IMG/VR virus record: IMGVR_UViG_3300032236_001456
Coordinates: 1 to 38,454 of that record
DNA from: a virus
Length of the DNA stretch: 38,454 nt
Strand: one strand, 5' to 3'
A program made the translations under genes and the position numbers. Of the stretch, positions 36,946-38,454 are shown piece by piece (the first letter of the stretch is position 1; every line of letters begins with the position of its first letter). The notes under the pieces were generated by a model. That model ran no database searches, was not told the origin of the DNA, and worked only from the letters and a program-made list of their open reading frames with translations.

Positions 36946-37121
36946 AATCAGGTGGCGGAATGGTTAGACGCTTATTTAAGGAAATAATTCTTCGAGAAAC
37001 GGCTCAGATATGAGTGGGTTTTATTAGGAACTTAAATGGACAGGAGGTAAGTAGCTTTGTACAAGCTAGTTGGTATGACAACCACTTCTCATACATACTG
37101 GTTCAAACCCAGTCCTGATTG
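36946..37121 (+). tRNA. tRNA-like gene with ~80-nt internal insertion
   Basis: Outer parts are clearly tRNA: acceptor AATCAGG with CCTGATT, a class II D arm (GGCGGAATGGTTAGACGC), T arm ACTGG TTCAAAC CCAGT, and a variable arm GTATGA/TCATAC. Between D arm and the hairpin TAGCT-TTGTACA-AGCTA lie about 80 extra bases (36972-37051) containing a 9-bp stem (TTATTTAAG with CTTAAATGG) that encloses two smaller hairpins. Without the insert it would be a class II tRNA with anticodon GTA, but another tRNA-Tyr already exists. No group I intron core or tmRNA tag is seen. Confidence 0.55.
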
Positions 37122-37135
37122 CAGGTCGTCATTTT

Positions 37136-37315
37136 TGTCCCCCTCAATCGGGACATTTGTTTAGACGTTAAATAAACAAATTAAAAGATAATTTGGGCGT
37201 ACTTAAAAGTTTCAGCGTAGTGAAAGTAAAGTCCCTTTTGGTGAATACCGTGTTTTGGACTTCCCTCTAAACACAACTATTAAGTAGGGACAATGAGTAA
37301 ACCTTAACTCGTCCC
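37136..37315 (+). ncRNA. Multi-hairpin RNA before tRNA-Glu
   Basis: The 199-base spacer folds as TGTCCC/GGGACA (37136-37155), ATTTGTTTA/TAAACAAAT (37155-37181), TTTCA/TGAAA (37210-37225), AAGTCC/GGACTT (37229-37262) enclosing GGT-GAAT-ACC, and GGGAC-AAT-GAGT...ACTC-GTCCC (37287-37315). No ORF. The first hairpin plus T-rich tail could act as a terminator. Confidence 0.5.
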
Positions 37316-37320
37316 GAAAA

Positions 37321-37392
37321 GCTCTTGTCGACTAATGGTTAGGTCACATCCCTTTCACGGATGTAATGCGGGTTCGATCCCCGTCGAGAGTA
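37321..37392 (+). tRNA. tRNA-Glu(TTC)
   Basis: Acceptor GCTCTTG with CGAGAGT (G-T end pair), D arm GACT/GGTC, anticodon loop CTTTCAC between CATCC and GGATG, T arm GCGGG TTCGATC CCCGT. Last tRNA seen in the window. Confidence 0.93.
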
Positions 37393-37394
37393 CA

Positions 37395-38024
37395 TTATGA
37401 TGTTTTAAGTTGATGAACTTTTAATAAGTTTTCATTGTCCTTGAAACGATCTGATGTGTGACATCTATAATGATAAAAATGAGTTGGTATATTATCTTGA
37501 TTTTCAATATCAAATCTTTCACCATTACCAAGTGGAACACCCAAATCTTCAAGAAGATTACCAAGTCCAACATCATCAATTTCACCTAAATCCCATTTAT
37601 CTTTATTTTCTACAACTAAATTTAACACATCTTTTGACATTAATATACCTGCACCTGATATAAACGGTCTACCTTTGTGTAAACCTTGTACCCCACCGTA
37701 AAAATTTGTGGTAGGTTTGGTTAAAACATATTCATAAAATAATTTCTTATCAATATATGAACATGCATTTGTTCTAAAAACAAAATCAAAATCCATATCT
37801 TTTATAACTTCAAAACATTTTAAAGTTTTTAATGCCAAATTTGAATAAATGTCTGTTGCAATAACTTCAATTTTATTTCCTTCAATTTTTGTTTCACCAG
37901 TTCCATAATAATAATATACATCTATGTTTTCATGTTTAACTGAATCCCATGTTTCCAATTGTGTTTTATTAAATCTCATAAACTCATCACCAAGAGAAGA
38001 TAAAACTAAAATTAATACTTTCAT
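37395..38024 (-). CDS. Glycosyltransferase-like protein (GT31-type)
   Basis: 209 residues with a GT-A plan: MKVLILVLSSLGDEFMRFNK at the start (nucleotide-sugar Rossmann strand), FDFVFRTNACSYIDKKLFYE with a metal site region, then GGVQGLHKGRPFISGAGILM and DDVGLGNLLEDLGV with an acidic pair. Similar to beta-galactosyltransferase-like proteins of phages. It converges on the tRNA-Glu gene with only 2 bases between. It may act with the 14380 and 32200 enzymes on surface or DNA sugars. Confidence 0.75.
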   Translation of the reverse strand: MKVLILVLSSLGDEFMRFNKTQLETWDSVKHENIDVYYYYGTGETKIEGNKIEVIATDIYSNLALKTLKCFEVIKDMDFDFVFRTNACSYIDKKLFYEYVLTKPTTNFYGGVQGLHKGRPFISGAGILMSKDVLNLVVENKDKWDLGEIDDVGLGNLLEDLGVPLGNGERFDIENQDNIPTHFYHYRCHTSDRFKDNENLLKVHQLKTS

Positions 38025-38041
38025 TTTGTTAAATTTTTATT

Positions 38042-38049
38042 TATAAATA
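38042..38049 (-). promoter_or_regulatory. TATTTATA box before GT31-type gene
   Basis: TATTTATA on the minus strand, 17 bases before the ATG at 38024, in the 38-base gap to the divergent lipoprotein gene. Confidence 0.4.
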
Positions 38050-38062
38050 GAAGCAAATATTT

Positions 38063-38251
38063 ATGTTTATGAAAAAGATATTATTTTTATTATTGGTTAT
38101 TTTATCAATCAGTAGTTGTGAAATGGAACGTAAAATATATGTTCATCGTCATCCTTGGGAAAGAATGTATCATGTTCACAAATATCGAGTACCAAGTCCT
38201 TATAAAAGGTATGTTGCTCCAAGTAAAATTTACGATAAAAGAGGTTGGTAA
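38063..38251 (+). CDS. Small basic lipoprotein
   Basis: 62 residues; the better start may be the second ATG (38069). Signal peptide MKKILFLLLVILSISSC with the lipid Cys at 19 of the longer form. The mature part is rich in His, Arg and Tyr (KIYVHRHPWERMYHVHKYRV) with no recognised domain. Divergent from the glycosyltransferase-like gene across 38 bases. Probably envelope located. Confidence 0.7.
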   Translation: MFMKKILFLLLVILSISSCEMERKIYVHRHPWERMYHVHKYRVPSPYKRYVAPSKIYDKRGW

Positions 38252-38282
38252 AAATATTTTAAAAAAAACTTTAAAAAATATT

Positions 38283-38312
38283 TTGTTTTTTAAAAATCTT
38301 GTTGTATATTTG
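38283..38312 (+). promoter_or_regulatory. Promoter for the terminal structured RNA
   Basis: TTG 38283-38285 and TATATTTG 38305-38312, spacing 19: strong match to the Bacteroidetes consensus. Transcription would begin near 38318, just before a boxA-like TTCTTTGAA at 38334-38342. Confidence 0.7.
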
Positions 38313-38317
38313 TAAAA

Positions 38318-38454
38318 GAAACGAATAAAACAGTTCTTTGAATTAAAAATATTGGCCGTCTATAGTCAATAAAATAAACCACGAAAGTGGGATAAAGTGA
38401 CAAACCCTTGGTTGGGGTAAGTTGCGGATTCAGAAATGGATCTCGAGTAGACAA
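38318..38454 (+). ncRNA. Structured RNA, cut by window end
   Basis: No ORF. GTCTA (38358-38362) pairs with TAGAC (38448-38452). Inside are CCAC-GAAA-GTGG (38379-38390) and GATTCA-GAAA-TGGATC (38427-38442), both with GNRA tetraloops, and CCC...GGG around 38405-38416. A boxA-like sequence lies in the leader. It may start a second RNA gene cluster. Confidence 0.55.

Noticed and set aside
36972-37051. Group I intron in tRNA-Leu
   Set aside because: No P, Q, R, S core elements are visible, and at about 80 bases the insert is too short.
36946-37121. tmRNA
   Set aside because: Outer stems look tRNA-like with a big insert, but there is no Ala-type G3-U70, no pseudoknot series and no tag reading frame.
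1-38454. CRISPR array or insertion sequence
   Set aside because: No direct repeats with regular unique spacers and no transposase ORF were seen on either strand.

Overview
This window looks like part of a large, AT-rich, T4-related myovirus genome infecting a member of the Bacteroidetes, probably a flavobacterium. The phage call rests on a head-gene order matching T4: large terminase, portal, prohead protease, scaffold, major capsid. The host call rests on four things: start codons with almost no Shine-Dalgarno sequences, promoters of the TTG / TAnnTTTG type, short exported proteins with Bacteroidetes-like signal peptides, and a Bacteroidetes-type ribosomal protein bS21.

Layout. (1) 1-13987, mostly minus strand: head and packaging genes read right to left, with several acidic or low-complexity proteins of unknown role upstream of the terminase, a nucleotidyltransferase and a KTSC protein. 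A plus-strand bS21 gene sits inside this block. (2) 14055-15433, minus: a second KTSC protein, a glycosyltransferase-like protein and a small heat-shock protein. (3) 15547-20664, plus: a ClpC-like unfoldase lacking the usual N-domain, a small lipoprotein, and an RNA-repair cassette (P-loop polynucleotide kinase-like, Rnl1-type RNA ligase, cREC-like protein). (4) 20755-31631, minus: a tightly packed block of 16 genes, mostly exported, lipoprotein or membrane proteins. It includes two paralogous cohesin/dockerin-like proteins, two lipoproteins resembling type IX secretion tail domains, holin-like proteins, a CsgG-like protein, a FeoA-like protein, a predicted Ntn hydrolase, a PspC-like protein and two outer-membrane-like proteins. 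(5) 31731-34081: sugar-modifying genes (hexapeptide acyltransferase, GT2 glycosyltransferase) and a PhyH-like oxygenase. (6) 34108-37392, plus: about 15 tRNA or tRNA-like genes, interrupted by an HNH endonuclease and two small ORFs. Their spacers repeatedly fold into junctions and hairpins. (7) 37395-38454: a glycosyltransferase-like gene, a lipoprotein, and a promoter driving another structured RNA cut by the window end.

How it may work together (inference). Head genes build and fill the capsid. bS21, the tRNAs and the RNA-repair genes would adjust or protect host translation. Hsp20 and ClpC would manage protein folding. The exported block would remodel the host envelope, supply lysis functions or decorate the surface. 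The least explained parts are the structured RNAs between the tRNAs, one tRNA-like gene with an extra ~80 nt, and the exported-protein block.
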